This document shows, in pieces, positions 1 to 8,366 of a stretch of 33,161 nucleotides of DNA. Within the stretch, counting starts at the first letter, position 1, and every line of letters starts with the position of its first letter. A program made the position numbers and the translations under genes. The stretch comes from an uncultured Butyricicoccus sp. (GTDB lineage: Bacteria; Bacillota; Clostridia; Oscillospirales; Butyricicoccaceae), in contig CAJUDU010000023.1 of the NCBI GenBank assembly GCA_910584935.1, positions 1-33,161 on the forward strand, in the 5' to 3' direction. The notes beneath the pieces were generated by a model. It searched no databases. It worked only from the letters and a program-made list of their open reading frames with translations, and was not told where the DNA came from.

Positions 1-50
1 CTATTATACCACACTTTCTTGACTTATGAAGGATTAAATCAGGGGCTCCT
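1..50 (-). mobile_element. Left mobile-element end (partial insertion sequence or MITE terminus)
   Basis: This segment is the inverted counterpart of the last ~50 bases of the window: 41 of the first 42 bases agree, then 5 of 8. A TTA triplet, read outside-in, flanks both copies, compatible with a 3-bp TNA-type target site as made by some IS5-family elements; that family call is inference. On the minus strand the copy carries TATAAT (rc at 3-8) with an upstream TG, so a promoter reads away from the window into the missing element body. No transposase sequence is inside the window. Confidence 0.7.
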
Positions 51-1182
51 TAAAGTTACAGCACCGATTACCCTTACAGTAACCTTACCTACCAACTTTA
101 AGGATGCAACAAATGTTTTTGCAAAGCATTTGAATGACAACGACACTGTAAAAGATGTTTACAAAGTTGCTATGGCAGGTATCACAGGCACATTCACAAC
201 AGAAGGTTTCAGCGAGTTTGAGTTTACTAAGGACGAACGCAGAGTAACCGTAAAATATAACGGCAATACTAAAACAGACGAGAGTTCATACACACTTGCT
301 GATATTTCCAAAGAATTGGCTACTGACACCAAAGAAGGTTATACCTTTAAGGGATGGGCGCTGAAAGAAAATGCAACCACAGCAGATTATTCTGGTACTT
401 TGACAGAAACCATGCTGGACGCTATGATTGAAGCTGCTAAGGGCAATACTTTGAATCTGTATCCGGTATTTGAAACAAAATCCAGCAGCAATACTACTAC
501 CTCCGGCGGCGGTGGCGGCAACAAGCGCCCCTCCAGCGGCAATGACAACACTTCTACCGGCACAACCCCGCCGTCTAACTATGGCGACAACCCAACGACC
601 CCGTCAACCCCATCCACCCCGGCTTCCAAGACCGGCTTTAGCGATGTTGTCGCTGGCGGCTGGTATGAAAGCGCGGTACAGTATATGAAGGATAACGGTT
701 TGATGGCTGGCACCAGCGCAACTACCTTTGCGCCTGACGCAACCACCACCCGCGGCATGATTGTCACCATCCTTTACCGTCTGGAAAAAGAACCGGCAGC
801 AGCGGCAGCCTCCAGCTTCAGCGATATCGCCGCTGGCGAATGGTACAGCGACGCGGTTGCATGGGCTGCGGCAAATAACATTGTCAGCGGTTATGAAAAC
901 GGCACCTTTGGTGCAGGCGATGTGATTACCCGCGAACAAATGGCAGCAATTTTGTTCCGTTATGCGTCCTTCAAGGGCTATGACGTGACCAAGACTGCGG
1001 ATCTTTCCAGCTTTGCCGATGCCGCCCAGGTAAGCGCTTATGCCGCAGACGCGATGAAATGGGCAAATGCAGCAGGGTTAATTTCAGGCACCAGCACAAC
1101 TACACTGGCGCCGGCTGGCAGCGCAACCCGCGCCCAGGCAGCTTCTATCCTGATGCGTTTTTGTGAAAACGTCGCAAAATAA
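19..1182 (+). CDS. SLH-domain cell-surface protein, C-terminal part (5'-truncated)
   Basis: Surface protein expected to be secreted and bound non-covalently to wall polysaccharide through S-layer homology domains. From the first in-frame TTG, residues ~74-152 resemble an InlB/Flg_new-type beta-grasp repeat (YTFKGWAL, then LNLYPVFE). Residues ~155-205 are a Gly/Ser/Thr/Pro linker. Three SLH repeats follow at ~207-256, ~267-317 and ~331-382, with the usual FSD..GWY..A, ITREQMAAIL and RAQAASIL patterns; the third is the most degenerate. No signal peptide or Shine-Dalgarno site is present, and the frame is open to the window edge. The first ~16 residues come from the mobile-element end, so the true N-terminus is missing. 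Either the insertion broke the gene or the contig ends there. A bidirectional terminator follows. Confidence 0.85.
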   Translation: MTYEGLNQGLLKVTAPITLTVTLPTNFKDATNVFAKHLNDNDTVKDVYKVAMAGITGTFTTEGFSEFEFTKDERRVTVKYNGNTKTDESSYTLADISKELATDTKEGYTFKGWALKENATTADYSGTLTETMLDAMIEAAKGNTLNLYPVFETKSSSNTTTSGGGGGNKRPSSGNDNTSTGTTPPSNYGDNPTTPSTPSTPASKTGFSDVVAGGWYESAVQYMKDNGLMAGTSATTFAPDATTTRGMIVTILYRLEKEPAAAAASSFSDIAAGEWYSDAVAWAAANNIVSGYENGTFGAGDVITREQMAAILFRYASFKGYDVTKTADLSSFADAAQVSAYAADAMKWANAAGLISGTSTTTLAPAGSATRAQAASILMRFCENVAK

Positions 1183-1272
1183 TCAAATGATAGGATAAAA
1201 CCCCTATCATGATGAAATGAAGTAATTGCTTGCTTAAAAATCCTTTCTAAAATAAAACAGTGATGAAAAAAG

Positions 1273-1315
1273 AAACAGCCGTGAACCGGGCAAAAGCCCA
1301 TTCGCGGCTGTTTTT
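1273..1315. terminator. Bidirectional intrinsic terminator between convergent genes
   Basis: A perfect 9-bp stem (AAACAGCCG with CGGCTGTTT) encloses a second small stem (GGGC/GCCC). T-runs lie on both sides: TTTTT on plus and a T-rich stretch on minus. It can end the SLH gene from the left and the MATE-plsC unit from the right. Confidence 0.85.
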
Positions 1316-1336
1316 GTGCTGTTAGGATGGGGGATA

Positions 1337-2056
1337 TCACGCGTTGGCAATCGCGCCCGCGATGGTATCGCGCACAGACTGCGGCAAGGCGCGCAGCGCC
1401 TCGCGGGAAAGCCCCGCGGGATCAATTGGCGGATGGATGGTCACATGGACGCTTGCCGGGCGGATTAACATGGAATTAGATTCCATCAGTCGGTGGGAAC
1501 CGTCAATCGTCACCGGTAAAATCGGGGCATTTGCGCGGGCAGCAATGCGAAACGCCCCTGCTTTAAACGGCTTAACAGCGCCGCCTTTGGAACGTGTGCC
1601 CTCCGGGAAAATCGTGAGGGAATGTCCTGTGGCAAGCAGCTTTGCGCCATCCAGGATGGTCTGTGCGCCCGCACGGGGGCTGCTGCGGTCAACAAACAGG
1701 CAATGGAGATGTTTCATCCAAGTGCGGATGCCTGGAATGCGGTTAATTTCCTGTTTTGCAACCAGCCCATGAGGGTTATCCATGCAGGTGAGCATAATCG
1801 GGATATCAAAATAGCCCTGATGATTAGAAACAACCATATATGCTGTATCTTTGGGCAGGTTTTCCTGCCCAGTGACGGTGATTTCTGCCCCAGCAAGCCA
1901 TAATAGCCGTCGCGCCCAGTTGCGCACAAAATGGGCGACATAACGGTCAGCGCGTACACTGTCTTTTTTGGCAAGATGCCCAACATATAGGCTGATTGGC
2001 AGGCAGACCAATAGATAAAACCAGAAATATCCAAACCAAATCAAGGTACGGAACAT
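1337..2056 (-). CDS. plsC: 1-acyl-sn-glycerol-3-phosphate acyltransferase (PlsC family)
   Basis: Predicted to acylate lysophosphatidic acid to phosphatidic acid in membrane phospholipid synthesis. The 239-residue length is typical. A hydrophobic N-terminal segment (~5-26) would anchor it in the membrane. The acyltransferase motifs are visible: NHQGYFD at 78-84 (the H-x4-D catalytic dyad), FVDRSS at ~121-126, FPEGTRS at 150-156 and PILPVTIDGS near 175. The gene begins 6 nt after the MATE exporter stop, and its Shine-Dalgarno site (AGGAGG) overlaps the end of that gene, so the two are probably cotranscribed and translationally coupled. Family assignment is firm. Acyl-donor specificity, and whether this is the main PlsC of the cell or an accessory paralogue, cannot be told. 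Confidence 0.9.
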   Translation of the reverse strand: MFRTLIWFGYFWFYLLVCLPISLYVGHLAKKDSVRADRYVAHFVRNWARRLLWLAGAEITVTGQENLPKDTAYMVVSNHQGYFDIPIMLTCMDNPHGLVAKQEINRIPGIRTWMKHLHCLFVDRSSPRAGAQTILDGAKLLATGHSLTIFPEGTRSKGGAVKPFKAGAFRIAARANAPILPVTIDGSHRLMESNSMLIRPASVHVTIHPPIDPAGLSREALRALPQSVRDTIAGAIANA

Positions 2057-2062
2057 AAGGGA

Positions 2063-3448
2063 TTAACCCTCCTTTGGGGCATCCAGAAAGCGGATTTCAG
2101 TATGATAGGCATGATAAAGCAGGATAAAAGAGATCAGGAACGCAGCAATTTCCGCAATCGGGAACGACCACCAGATAGCTTCCAGCCCATAGAATTTGCC
2201 GAGCAGCCAAGCAGCAGGCAGCAGCACGATAAGCTGACGGCAGACTGAAACGATTAAACTGGCAATCCCACGCCCGATGGCTTGGAAAAATGTAGAATTA
2301 ATAATACCAAATGCCGCGCCAAGGAAAGAAAGGCTGATGGTACGCAATGCTGGCACACCGACCGCGACAAGCTGGGCATTGGTTTCCGCATTGCCCTCCG
2401 TGGCAAACAGCATCAGCATTTGTGGGGAAAAGAGCTGGAAAAGAACCAGTCCTGCTGCCATGATAATACAAGCGCCGGATAATGCAACACGATAAGCACT
2501 CATCAGGCGCTGACGGTTATGCGCACCATAGTTAAAGCCCATAACAGGCAATGCGCCTTGGTTAATGCCGAAAGTCGGCATAAAAACGAAGGTTTGCAGC
2601 TTAAAGTAAATGCCAAGTACAGAAACCGCAACATCAGAAAACGCGATTAAAATCATATTCAGCCCAGCGGTCATCACCGAAACCACACTTTGCATGACAA
2701 TACCAGGCAGCCCGACACGGTAGATTTCAAAAACCGTACGTGCCTTCCAGTGGAAGTCTTTCATATCTAGTTTTAACACCTTTTGATGTAAAAATGTACC
2801 CCAGATGCCGACAAACATCCCCATAATCTGACCGATAATGGTTGCAATAGCCGCACCGCGGATACCGAGTTCTGGAAATGGCCCAATGCCAAAAATCATC
2901 AGTGGGTCTAAGATGATATTCACAATTGCACCGGTTAAACCTTGTGCCATTGGGATAATCATATTGCCAGTCGACTGCTGGATTTTCTCACACATAACAG
3001 AAACCATCAGGAAAATGGACAACCCGACAGCAATATGGGAATAGGACAACGCTTGTCCAAGCACGGCGGGTTTGTCTGTGAAGGCGGCAAGAAAAGGGTT
3101 GCTGAGCAAAAATCCAACAATGACAAAGACAATGCCGCCGACAATGGAAAGCGCAATGCCATGGCGGGCAGCGCTTTCAGCTTCTTCCTGCATCCGCGCA
3201 CCAAGGCGGCGGGCAATCAAGGAGTTTACACCAACGCCGGTGCCGACACCGATTGCAATGACAAGTGATTGGAGCGGAAAGACCAAAGAAACAGCAGTCA
3301 AAGCATCCTGGGAATATTTTGCGACAAAAATGCTGTCAACGATGTTATATAGGGCGTTAATCAGCATGGAAATCATGGCAGGGAGCGCCATGGAGAAGAT
3401 GAGAGGTACCATTTTCTGTGTACCCATACGGTTTTGAGATTGTTCCAT
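2063..3448 (-). CDS. MATE-family multidrug/Na+ antiporter
   Basis: Integral-membrane exporter expected to expel cationic drugs or metabolites using a Na+ or H+ gradient. The 461-residue length and repeated hydrophobic segments fit the 12-helix MATE fold. The N-terminal signature PLIFSMALPAMISMLINALY, followed by NIVDSIFVAKY, is typical of the MepA/NorM-like clostridial branch. The start was set at 3448 because AGGAGG lies 6 nt upstream. The in-frame extension to 3556 runs back through the candidate promoter and a terminator hairpin and is not credible as protein. plsC follows after 6 nt. The leader contains a hairpin with a U-tract directly before the Shine-Dalgarno site, suggesting attenuation. 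Substrate unknown. Confidence 0.92.
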   Translation of the reverse strand: MEQSQNRMGTQKMVPLIFSMALPAMISMLINALYNIVDSIFVAKYSQDALTAVSLVFPLQSLVIAIGVGTGVGVNSLIARRLGARMQEEAESAARHGIALSIVGGIVFVIVGFLLSNPFLAAFTDKPAVLGQALSYSHIAVGLSIFLMVSVMCEKIQQSTGNMIIPMAQGLTGAIVNIILDPLMIFGIGPFPELGIRGAAIATIIGQIMGMFVGIWGTFLHQKVLKLDMKDFHWKARTVFEIYRVGLPGIVMQSVVSVMTAGLNMILIAFSDVAVSVLGIYFKLQTFVFMPTFGINQGALPVMGFNYGAHNRQRLMSAYRVALSGACIIMAAGLVLFQLFSPQMLMLFATEGNAETNAQLVAVGVPALRTISLSFLGAAFGIINSTFFQAIGRGIASLIVSVCRQLIVLLPAAWLLGKFYGLEAIWWSFPIAEIAAFLISFILLYHAYHTEIRFLDAPKEG

Positions 3449-3474
3449 GATATTCCTCCTTTGAAAGAATCGCG

Positions 3475-3514
3475 AAAAAAGGGGCTGCACACGGGCAAGT
3501 GTCCATGTGCAACC
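3475..3514 (-). terminator. Terminator hairpin in the leader of the MATE gene
   Basis: Read on the minus strand, GGTTGCACATGG pairs with CCGTGTGCAGCC (12 bp, two of them G.U) around an 8-nt loop, followed by CC and six T. It lies 26 nt upstream of the MATE start codon and 68 nt downstream of the HAD phosphatase stop. It could simply end the upstream unit. However, no promoter fits between it and the MATE start, so transcripts reaching the exporter must read through it. A conditional terminator (attenuator) is therefore likely. Confidence 0.7.
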
Positions 3515-3527
3515 ATGCAATACAACT

Positions 3528-3556
3528 ATTCTAATGGAATATAAAAAAGAATGCAA
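3528..3556 (-). promoter_or_regulatory. Candidate promoter of the MATE-plsC unit
   Basis: On the minus strand TTGCAT (3551-3556) is separated by 17 nt from TAGAAT (3528-3533). Transcription would start near 3521, so the RNA would open almost at once with the terminator hairpin. It lies in an AT-rich gap after the HAD gene. Prediction by eye only. Confidence 0.5.
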
Positions 3557-3582
3557 TGATTTTTTGAGAAAAAAACAAAGAT

Positions 3583-4248
3583 TTAACCAATTTCGTGTAA
3601 AATGACGGGAAGGACTTCAGAAAAACTATGTTCAATAAAGAAATTGCAGGCAGCGCGGAGCTGGGCTTCATCTGCGGCATACCAAGGTTCTGCCAGCCCA
3701 CAAACTTGGAACCCGGCATTTTTTGCGGTTTCCCCGGCATAAGGGGCGTCCTCAAATACCAGGCATTGGGCGGGGGGCAACCCTAACCGCTGCGCAGACA
3801 AATGATAAATCAGTGGGTCGCGTTTGCTGGCGCCTACATCTTCAATGGTCAGCAGAAATTCAAAATAATCCAGCATATCGCGGTCACGCAAGGCTTTTTC
3901 GGCGTGTTTGCGGTCGGTCAAGGTTGCAACTGCCATGCGTACACCATGCGCTTTCAGCGCATCTAAAAATGCCATAACGCCTGCGCGGGGCTTGGCAAGC
4001 GCTTCATAGCGCGAACAAATCAGACTGTCCAGCCCTGCGACAACCTGTTCCGGGGTTTCGGTGATTTCGGGGTAACGCTGGCAGAAATATTGTGCGCCTT
4101 CAAGTTGGGTGCGGGCTTCCAGCGCAGCATAATCCATGCGGGTGATATGAATGCCGAATTTGTTCAGGTAACGTTGGGAAAGTTGTTCCCATACGCACAT
4201 AGAATCCAGCAAAGTACCATCCATATCAAAAATTGCGCCACGTATCAT
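3583..4248 (-). CDS. HAD-superfamily phosphatase (beta-phosphoglucomutase-like)
   Basis: Predicted phosphoesterase of 221 residues. The nucleophile motif FDMDGTLLDS is at residues 7-16 (Asp8 nucleophile, Asp10 acid/base). The motif II threonine lies in VATLTD (~106-112), the motif III lysine in SKRDP (141-145) and the motif IV acid in FEDAPYAG (165-172). The helical cap between ~16 and ~85 is the subfamily I type. The start at 4248 was chosen because its ATG overlaps the thiE stop (ATGA) and sits 7 nt after AGGAGG; the ATG two codons upstream is only 1 nt from that site. The tight coupling to thiE suggests, as inference only, a role in dephosphorylating thiamine phosphates. A general sugar-phosphate phosphatase is equally possible. 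Confidence 0.88.
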   Translation of the reverse strand: MIRGAIFDMDGTLLDSMCVWEQLSQRYLNKFGIHITRMDYAALEARTQLEGAQYFCQRYPEITETPEQVVAGLDSLICSRYEALAKPRAGVMAFLDALKAHGVRMAVATLTDRKHAEKALRDRDMLDYFEFLLTIEDVGASKRDPLIYHLSAQRLGLPPAQCLVFEDAPYAGETAKNAGFQVCGLAEPWYAADEAQLRAACNFFIEHSFSEVLPVILHEIG

Positions 4249-4880
4249 AAACATACCTCCTCTGCCAGCCCACGCAGACGCTGGGCAGCAGCTTCAATAT
4301 TTTCCGCGGCAAAAATTGCCGAAACCGCACATAACCCGGCAGCACCAGTGCCCTTTAACTGTAATGCATTTTCCGCATTGATACCGCCAATGGCGACAAC
4401 CGGGATGGAAACCGCATGGCAGATTGCAGAAAAGGTATCCAGCGGCATGGGTTTGGCATCGGTTTTGGTGGTGGAACCAAATATAGCGCCTGAACCTAAA
4501 TAGGAAGCGCCTGCCTGCTGTGCCGCCTGTGCTTGGGCAATTGTTTTTGCTGTTGCGCCAATGATTGCATTTTTACCAAGCATTTGCCGCGCCGCGGCAA
4601 TGCTGCCATCTGATGCGCCAAGATGTACGCCGGCACCAACCGCGTTTGCAACAAGGGCATCATCATTGATAATCAGTGGGATACGGGCACGCTCACAAAC
4701 CGGTTTGATTTCCATGGCAAGATCAATATATTCCATGGTGGAAATGTTTTTTTCCCGCAGCTGAATTAAGGTGGCGCCGCCTGCAATGGCGGCGCGTACC
4801 GCGTCAGCAAGTGTCATGCCAGAGCGAAGCCATGTGCGGTCAGTAATGGCATAAAGATGGTAATTTACAGAGTTTATCAT
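4245..4880 (-). CDS. thiE: Thiamine-phosphate synthase
   Basis: Joins HMP pyrophosphate and the carboxythiazole/HET phosphate moiety to give thiamine monophosphate. The 211-residue TIM-barrel length is standard. Family landmarks are QLREK at 40-44, INDD at 71-74, GVHLG at 84-88, a TKTDAKP loop at 138-144 and VVAIGGI at 161-167. The start was placed at the ATG at 4880, 7 nt after GAGGTG; an upstream in-frame TTG has no ribosome site. It lies 26 nt after the aminotransferase and overlaps the HAD gene by 4 nt. No thiC, thiD, thiG or thiM gene and no TPP riboswitch were seen here, so the rest of the pathway must lie elsewhere or the cell salvages precursors. Confidence 0.92.
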   Translation of the reverse strand: MINSVNYHLYAITDRTWLRSGMTLADAVRAAIAGGATLIQLREKNISTMEYIDLAMEIKPVCERARIPLIINDDALVANAVGAGVHLGASDGSIAAARQMLGKNAIIGATAKTIAQAQAAQQAGASYLGSGAIFGSTTKTDAKPMPLDTFSAICHAVSIPVVAIGGINAENALQLKGTGAAGLCAVSAIFAAENIEAAAQRLRGLAEEVCL

Positions 4881-4906
4881 CAAACAGCACCTCAAACATG
4901 GGATGG

Positions 4907-6094
4907 TCAGCGGTATTCTTCCGCAAGTTTTTGGAACAAAGGCAGCGCACGCTGGATGGTTTCAGTCTGTACGCAATAAGAAATACGCATATGCCCAGGT
5001 GCGCCAAAATCTGTGCCTGGCACAAGCAAAAGGTCATATTTTTTCGCACGTTCACAAAATGCGTAGTCATTAGGCTCCAGCGTGCGCGGAAACAGGTAAA
5101 ATGCCCCATCCGGTTTGACGCAGGCATACCCCATGCTAGTCAGGCCATCATAAAGCAAACGGCGGTTTTCTGCGTAAATGGACAAATCAGCTGTGCAGCC
5201 CGCACAGCGTGCGGCAACTTGCTGGAATAGACTGGGCGCATTCACATACCCAAGCACACGCCCCGCCCCACAAACCGCTGCATATAAATCAGAAAATTCA
5301 GCAACATCAGGTACAAGCACATAACCAATGCGTTCGCCAGGCAATGAAAGCGACTTGGAATAAGAATAACATACCAATGTATGCGGATATGTTTGCGCCG
5401 CAAAAGGAACTGGCTGACCATCATAAACGATTTCGCGATAAGGTTCATCAGAAATCAGATAAATCGGATGCCCATATTCTTCGGATTTTTGAGTCAGCAT
5501 TTGTGCCAAACGGGACAAAGTTTCCACAGAATATACAACACCACAAGGGTTGTTTGGCGAATTGATAACAACACCTTTGGTATGCGGGGAAAAGCGGGCT
5601 TCCAATGCGGCAAAATCAATCTGGAAATCCGAAATCTGTGGCGGCACAACCACGCATTTTGCACCCGCGCCATGTTCAATAAACACAAGATATTCGGGGA
5701 AATAGGGGGCAAAAACAATAAATTCATCCTCTGGGGTGGCGGTCAGTGCCTTAAAGCAAATGGAAACCGAGGCTGCCGCGCCAACGGTTAAATAAAGCTG
5801 GTCAGCCGAATAGTGCGTGCCAAAACGGGCATTGAGGTTATCCGCAATCGCTTTGCGGTTTGCGGGCGCGCCCTGCGCGGAGGTATAACCATGGACAGCA
5901 GTTGGCTGTTGGGCGTGCAGGATATCCAGCAGCGCATCCTGTACCGCTTGCGGGGGCGGAACATTGGGGTTGCCAATGGAAAAGTCAAAAATATTTTCAC
6001 GCCCAACTTGGGCGGCGCGCCGATTGCCATATTCAAAAATTTCGCGGATGGTAGAGCGTTTTTTGCCAAGCGCAAGTACAGAAGGGTTTAACAT
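4907..6094 (-). CDS. PLP-dependent class I/II aminotransferase
   Basis: Fold-type I aminotransferase of 395 residues. The Schiff-base lysine is in SYSKSLSLPGERIGY (Lys247). NSPNNPCG (178-185) and SDEPYRE (215-221) supply the PLP-contacting Asn and Asp, and MRISYC near the C-terminus holds the substrate-carboxylate arginine. The N-terminus (IFDFSIGNPNVPPP) is like AspC-type enzymes. It is the first gene of a minus-strand unit with thiE and the HAD phosphatase. The substrate cannot be read from sequence; aspartate, alanine or aromatic amino acids are all possible. The nearest Shine-Dalgarno-like site (AAAGGA) is rather far upstream (~13 nt), so translation may be modest. Confidence 0.88.
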   Translation of the reverse strand: MLNPSVLALGKKRSTIREIFEYGNRRAAQVGRENIFDFSIGNPNVPPPQAVQDALLDILHAQQPTAVHGYTSAQGAPANRKAIADNLNARFGTHYSADQLYLTVGAAASVSICFKALTATPEDEFIVFAPYFPEYLVFIEHGAGAKCVVVPPQISDFQIDFAALEARFSPHTKGVVINSPNNPCGVVYSVETLSRLAQMLTQKSEEYGHPIYLISDEPYREIVYDGQPVPFAAQTYPHTLVCYSYSKSLSLPGERIGYVLVPDVAEFSDLYAAVCGAGRVLGYVNAPSLFQQVAARCAGCTADLSIYAENRRLLYDGLTSMGYACVKPDGAFYLFPRTLEPNDYAFCERAKKYDLLLVPGTDFGAPGHMRISYCVQTETIQRALPLFQKLAEEYR

Positions 6095-6135
6095 AAAATG
6101 GGGACAGTCCTTTCTTTTTCAGATAAGCTGGTATT

Positions 6136-6164
6136 ATTTTATCACGATACAGCATAAAAGGAAA
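6136..6164 (-). promoter_or_regulatory. Possible promoter of the aminotransferase-thiE-HAD unit
   Basis: On the minus strand TAAAAT (6136-6141) is preceded by TG (extended -10) and, 17 nt further up, by a weak -35 (TTTCCT, 6159-6164). It lies ~40 nt upstream of the start codon in the divergent gap shared with the M42 genes. Confidence 0.35.
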
Positions 6165-6243
6165 GCCATATTCGGCACGTGGTAAAAATCGATGCTGTAG
6201 CGTGAAAAATTTTTCTTTCCCCGCTATCAATTCTCGGATTCAG

Positions 6244-6252
6244 TGCTATAAT
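6244..6252 (+). promoter_or_regulatory. Extended -10 promoter of the M42 cluster
   Basis: TGCTATAAT (TG at 6244-6245, TATAAT at 6247-6252) is a full extended -10. No good -35 is present. Transcription would begin near 6259. This rules out the upstream in-frame start at 6254 and supports the TTG at 6305. Confidence 0.5.
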
Positions 6253-6304
6253 ATTGGTAAAGCGGTGCTCCCCCCGCTTTCAACCGAAACAAGGAGTTGT
6301 TTTT

Positions 6305-7336
6305 TTGAATCAGATAGAAATATTGGAACAGCTTTGTGCATTGCCGGGGGTTGCCGGTTTTGAACACGAAGCAGCAGCCACAGTTGCGAAATATTTGCAT
6401 CCGCTGGTGAATAAAGTGGACATTGACAGCTTTGGCACAGTCACCGGCACATTGATTTGTCCAGTGGCTGGTGCAAAAACCGTGCTGCTGGATGCCCATT
6501 TGGATCAGATTGGTTTTGTCGTCACCAAAGTGCTGGAGAATGGGTTTTTACGGTTTGCACCTGTCGGCGGGGTTGACCCGCGAATGCTGCTGGGCTGTGA
6601 AGTGACCATTTTAACCCAAAAGCCGATTTATGGCATTGTATCTTGTATGCCGCCGCATTTACTCAAATCAAGTGAGCAAGAAAAAGCTGTGCCCATCCAC
6701 GAAATGCTGATTGATACTGGGTTAAGCCATCCACAAGTGTCTGTGGGCACGCCGGTGGTATTCCGCCAGCCGTTGGTGGAACTGTCTGGCGGGGCAGTCG
6801 CCTCCAAATGCCTTGACGACCGGGCAGGTATTTTAGCAATTTTGCAGGCACTCGAACAAATTGACCGGAAAATGCTTCATGTCAATGTGGTTGCGATGTT
6901 TTCGGCACAGGAAGAAGTCACTTCGGTTGGCGCAACGGCTGGGGCATTCCGTGCAAAACCGGATTATGCCATTGCGGTGGATGTCAGCCATGCCAGTACG
7001 CCGGATGCGCCTGCCGGGGAAACCTTTGATTTTGGCGGCGGCGTGATGATTGGCATGGGCCCCAATATGAATACCGCATTTGCCAAAAGCCTGATGCGCA
7101 CAGCGCGTGCGCATGATATTGCATACCAAATTGAAGTGATGGAAGGGAATACTGGGACAAACGCATGGGGGATGCAGATTGCCGGATATGGCACGGCGCA
7201 AGCCATTTTATCCATACCACTGCGGTATATGCACACACCAGTTGAAACCGTTAAACTGTCAGACATTGATGCTACAGCCAATTTGATTGCTGGGTTTTTG
7301 AAAGATTTTCATGGGGAGGTGTACCCATATGCTTGA
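6305..7336 (+). CDS. M42-family metallo-aminopeptidase, paralogue 1 (divergent)
   Basis: Predicted cytosolic di-metal aminopeptidase of the M42 (TET/PepA/FrvX) family, which forms large tetrahedral dodecamers that trim peptides. It is 343 residues from a TTG start 8 nt after AAGGAG. Metal and catalytic positions are all present: His65 (AHLDQ), Asp171/172 (LDDRAG), Glu203/204 (AQEEV), Asp226 (VDVSH) and His310 (RYMHTP). Surrounding motifs depart from the family and from its neighbours. HLDQ replaces HMDE, TSVGATAG follows QEEV where GLRGA is usual, and TGTNAWG stands where GGTDAG is expected. Substrate preference may therefore differ. It overlaps paralogue 2 by 8 nt. Confidence 0.92.
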   Translation: MNQIEILEQLCALPGVAGFEHEAAATVAKYLHPLVNKVDIDSFGTVTGTLICPVAGAKTVLLDAHLDQIGFVVTKVLENGFLRFAPVGGVDPRMLLGCEVTILTQKPIYGIVSCMPPHLLKSSEQEKAVPIHEMLIDTGLSHPQVSVGTPVVFRQPLVELSGGAVASKCLDDRAGILAILQALEQIDRKMLHVNVVAMFSAQEEVTSVGATAGAFRAKPDYAIAVDVSHASTPDAPAGETFDFGGGVMIGMGPNMNTAFAKSLMRTARAHDIAYQIEVMEGNTGTNAWGMQIAGYGTAQAILSIPLRYMHTPVETVKLSDIDATANLIAGFLKDFHGEVYPYA

Positions 7337-8351
7337 TTTGCTGAAAACCTTATGCTGTATGGACGGACCTTCTGGCGCAGAAGATGTGGTGCGGGAATTT
7401 ATCCGCAGTCATGCGGCGCATTTTGCGGATGATATCCGCACAGATGCCATGGGCAACTTGATGGTATTCCGCAAAGGCATCAAGCATCCGGCAAAGCCTG
7501 TGATGCTTTGTGCGCATATGGATGAAGTTGGGTTTATCATCAAACGCATTACTAATGAAGGAATGCTGAAATTTGGGTTTACCGGTGGGGTTGACCCACG
7601 GGTTGCACTTGGGCGCGCTGTCCGGTTCGGGCAGGTAAAGGGCATTGTTGGCATTAAAGCTGTCCATCTGACCACAGCAAGCGAACGGGAACATATGCCC
7701 AAAACCAAAGATTTATATATAGATATCGGCGTAACCAGCAAAGATGAAGCACTTGCCAAAGTCCAGCCCGGTGATTATGGCACATTTGATTCGGATATTG
7801 TAGAATTTGGCGATGGACTGCTCAAAGCCAAAGCAATTGACGACCGGTTTGGTTGTGCTGTGCTGCTAGCGCTTTTGCGGGACAAACCGCCGCTGGATAC
7901 CTGGTTTGTCTTTACGGTGCAGGAAGAAGCCGGACTGCGTGGGGCAGCGACAGCCGCATTTGCCCTGCGTCCGGATTTATGTCTGGTGGTGGAAGGCACC
8001 ACAGCGGCAGACCTTGCCGAAGTACCGCCGCATAAACAGGTATGCGCACTTGGAAAAGGTGCAGTCATCCCATTTATGGACGGACGCACGATTTATGATG
8101 AAGGGTTATTTGATATGCTGCGGCAGGCAGCCGAAACCCAAGATATCCCATGGCAGACCAAGCATATGATTGCGGGCGGTACAGACGCAGGGCGTATCCA
8201 TATGGCTTGCGCTGGTGCGCGCACAGTTGGGCTGGCAGTGCCGGTGCGATATATCCATTCACCGGTTTCCACTGCGGCGCTGTCTGATATGCGGGATGTA
8301 TATGCCCTTGCACGCGCATTCTTGGAAGGGATTGCCCAAAGTATAGAATAA
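7329..8351 (+). CDS. M42-family metallo-aminopeptidase, paralogue 2
   Basis: Second M42 enzyme, 340 residues. Ligands: His63 (AHMDEVGF), Asp171/172 (IDDRFG), Glu199/200 (VQEEAGLRGA), Glu222 (VVEGTTAAD) and His310 (RYIHSP). GGTDAG is intact at 283-288. The use of Glu rather than Asp at the fourth ligand, with the EGTTA-AD context, is like the YpdE/FrvX branch. The ATG at 7329 follows GGAGG by 8 nt and lies inside the end of paralogue 1; the in-frame ATG at 7311 precedes that site. Paralogue 3 follows after 15 nt, so all three should be made together and could co-assemble. Confidence 0.94.
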   Translation: MLDLLKTLCCMDGPSGAEDVVREFIRSHAAHFADDIRTDAMGNLMVFRKGIKHPAKPVMLCAHMDEVGFIIKRITNEGMLKFGFTGGVDPRVALGRAVRFGQVKGIVGIKAVHLTTASEREHMPKTKDLYIDIGVTSKDEALAKVQPGDYGTFDSDIVEFGDGLLKAKAIDDRFGCAVLLALLRDKPPLDTWFVFTVQEEAGLRGAATAAFALRPDLCLVVEGTTAADLAEVPPHKQVCALGKGAVIPFMDGRTIYDEGLFDMLRQAAETQDIPWQTKHMIAGGTDAGRIHMACAGARTVGLAVPVRYIHSPVSTAALSDMRDVYALARAFLEGIAQSIE

Positions 8352-8366
8352 AGGAGAAATTTCTGC

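Noticed and set aside
3449..3556. Extended N-terminus of the MATE protein, or a translated leader peptide
   Set aside because: The extension begins inside the candidate -35 box and runs through the terminator hairpin. A short ATG frame at 3516 has no room for a ribosome site after the predicted transcript start.
4881..6250. TPP riboswitch ahead of the thiE unit
   Set aside because: None of the conserved THI-box sequence blocks were found in the leader of the aminotransferase or in front of thiE.
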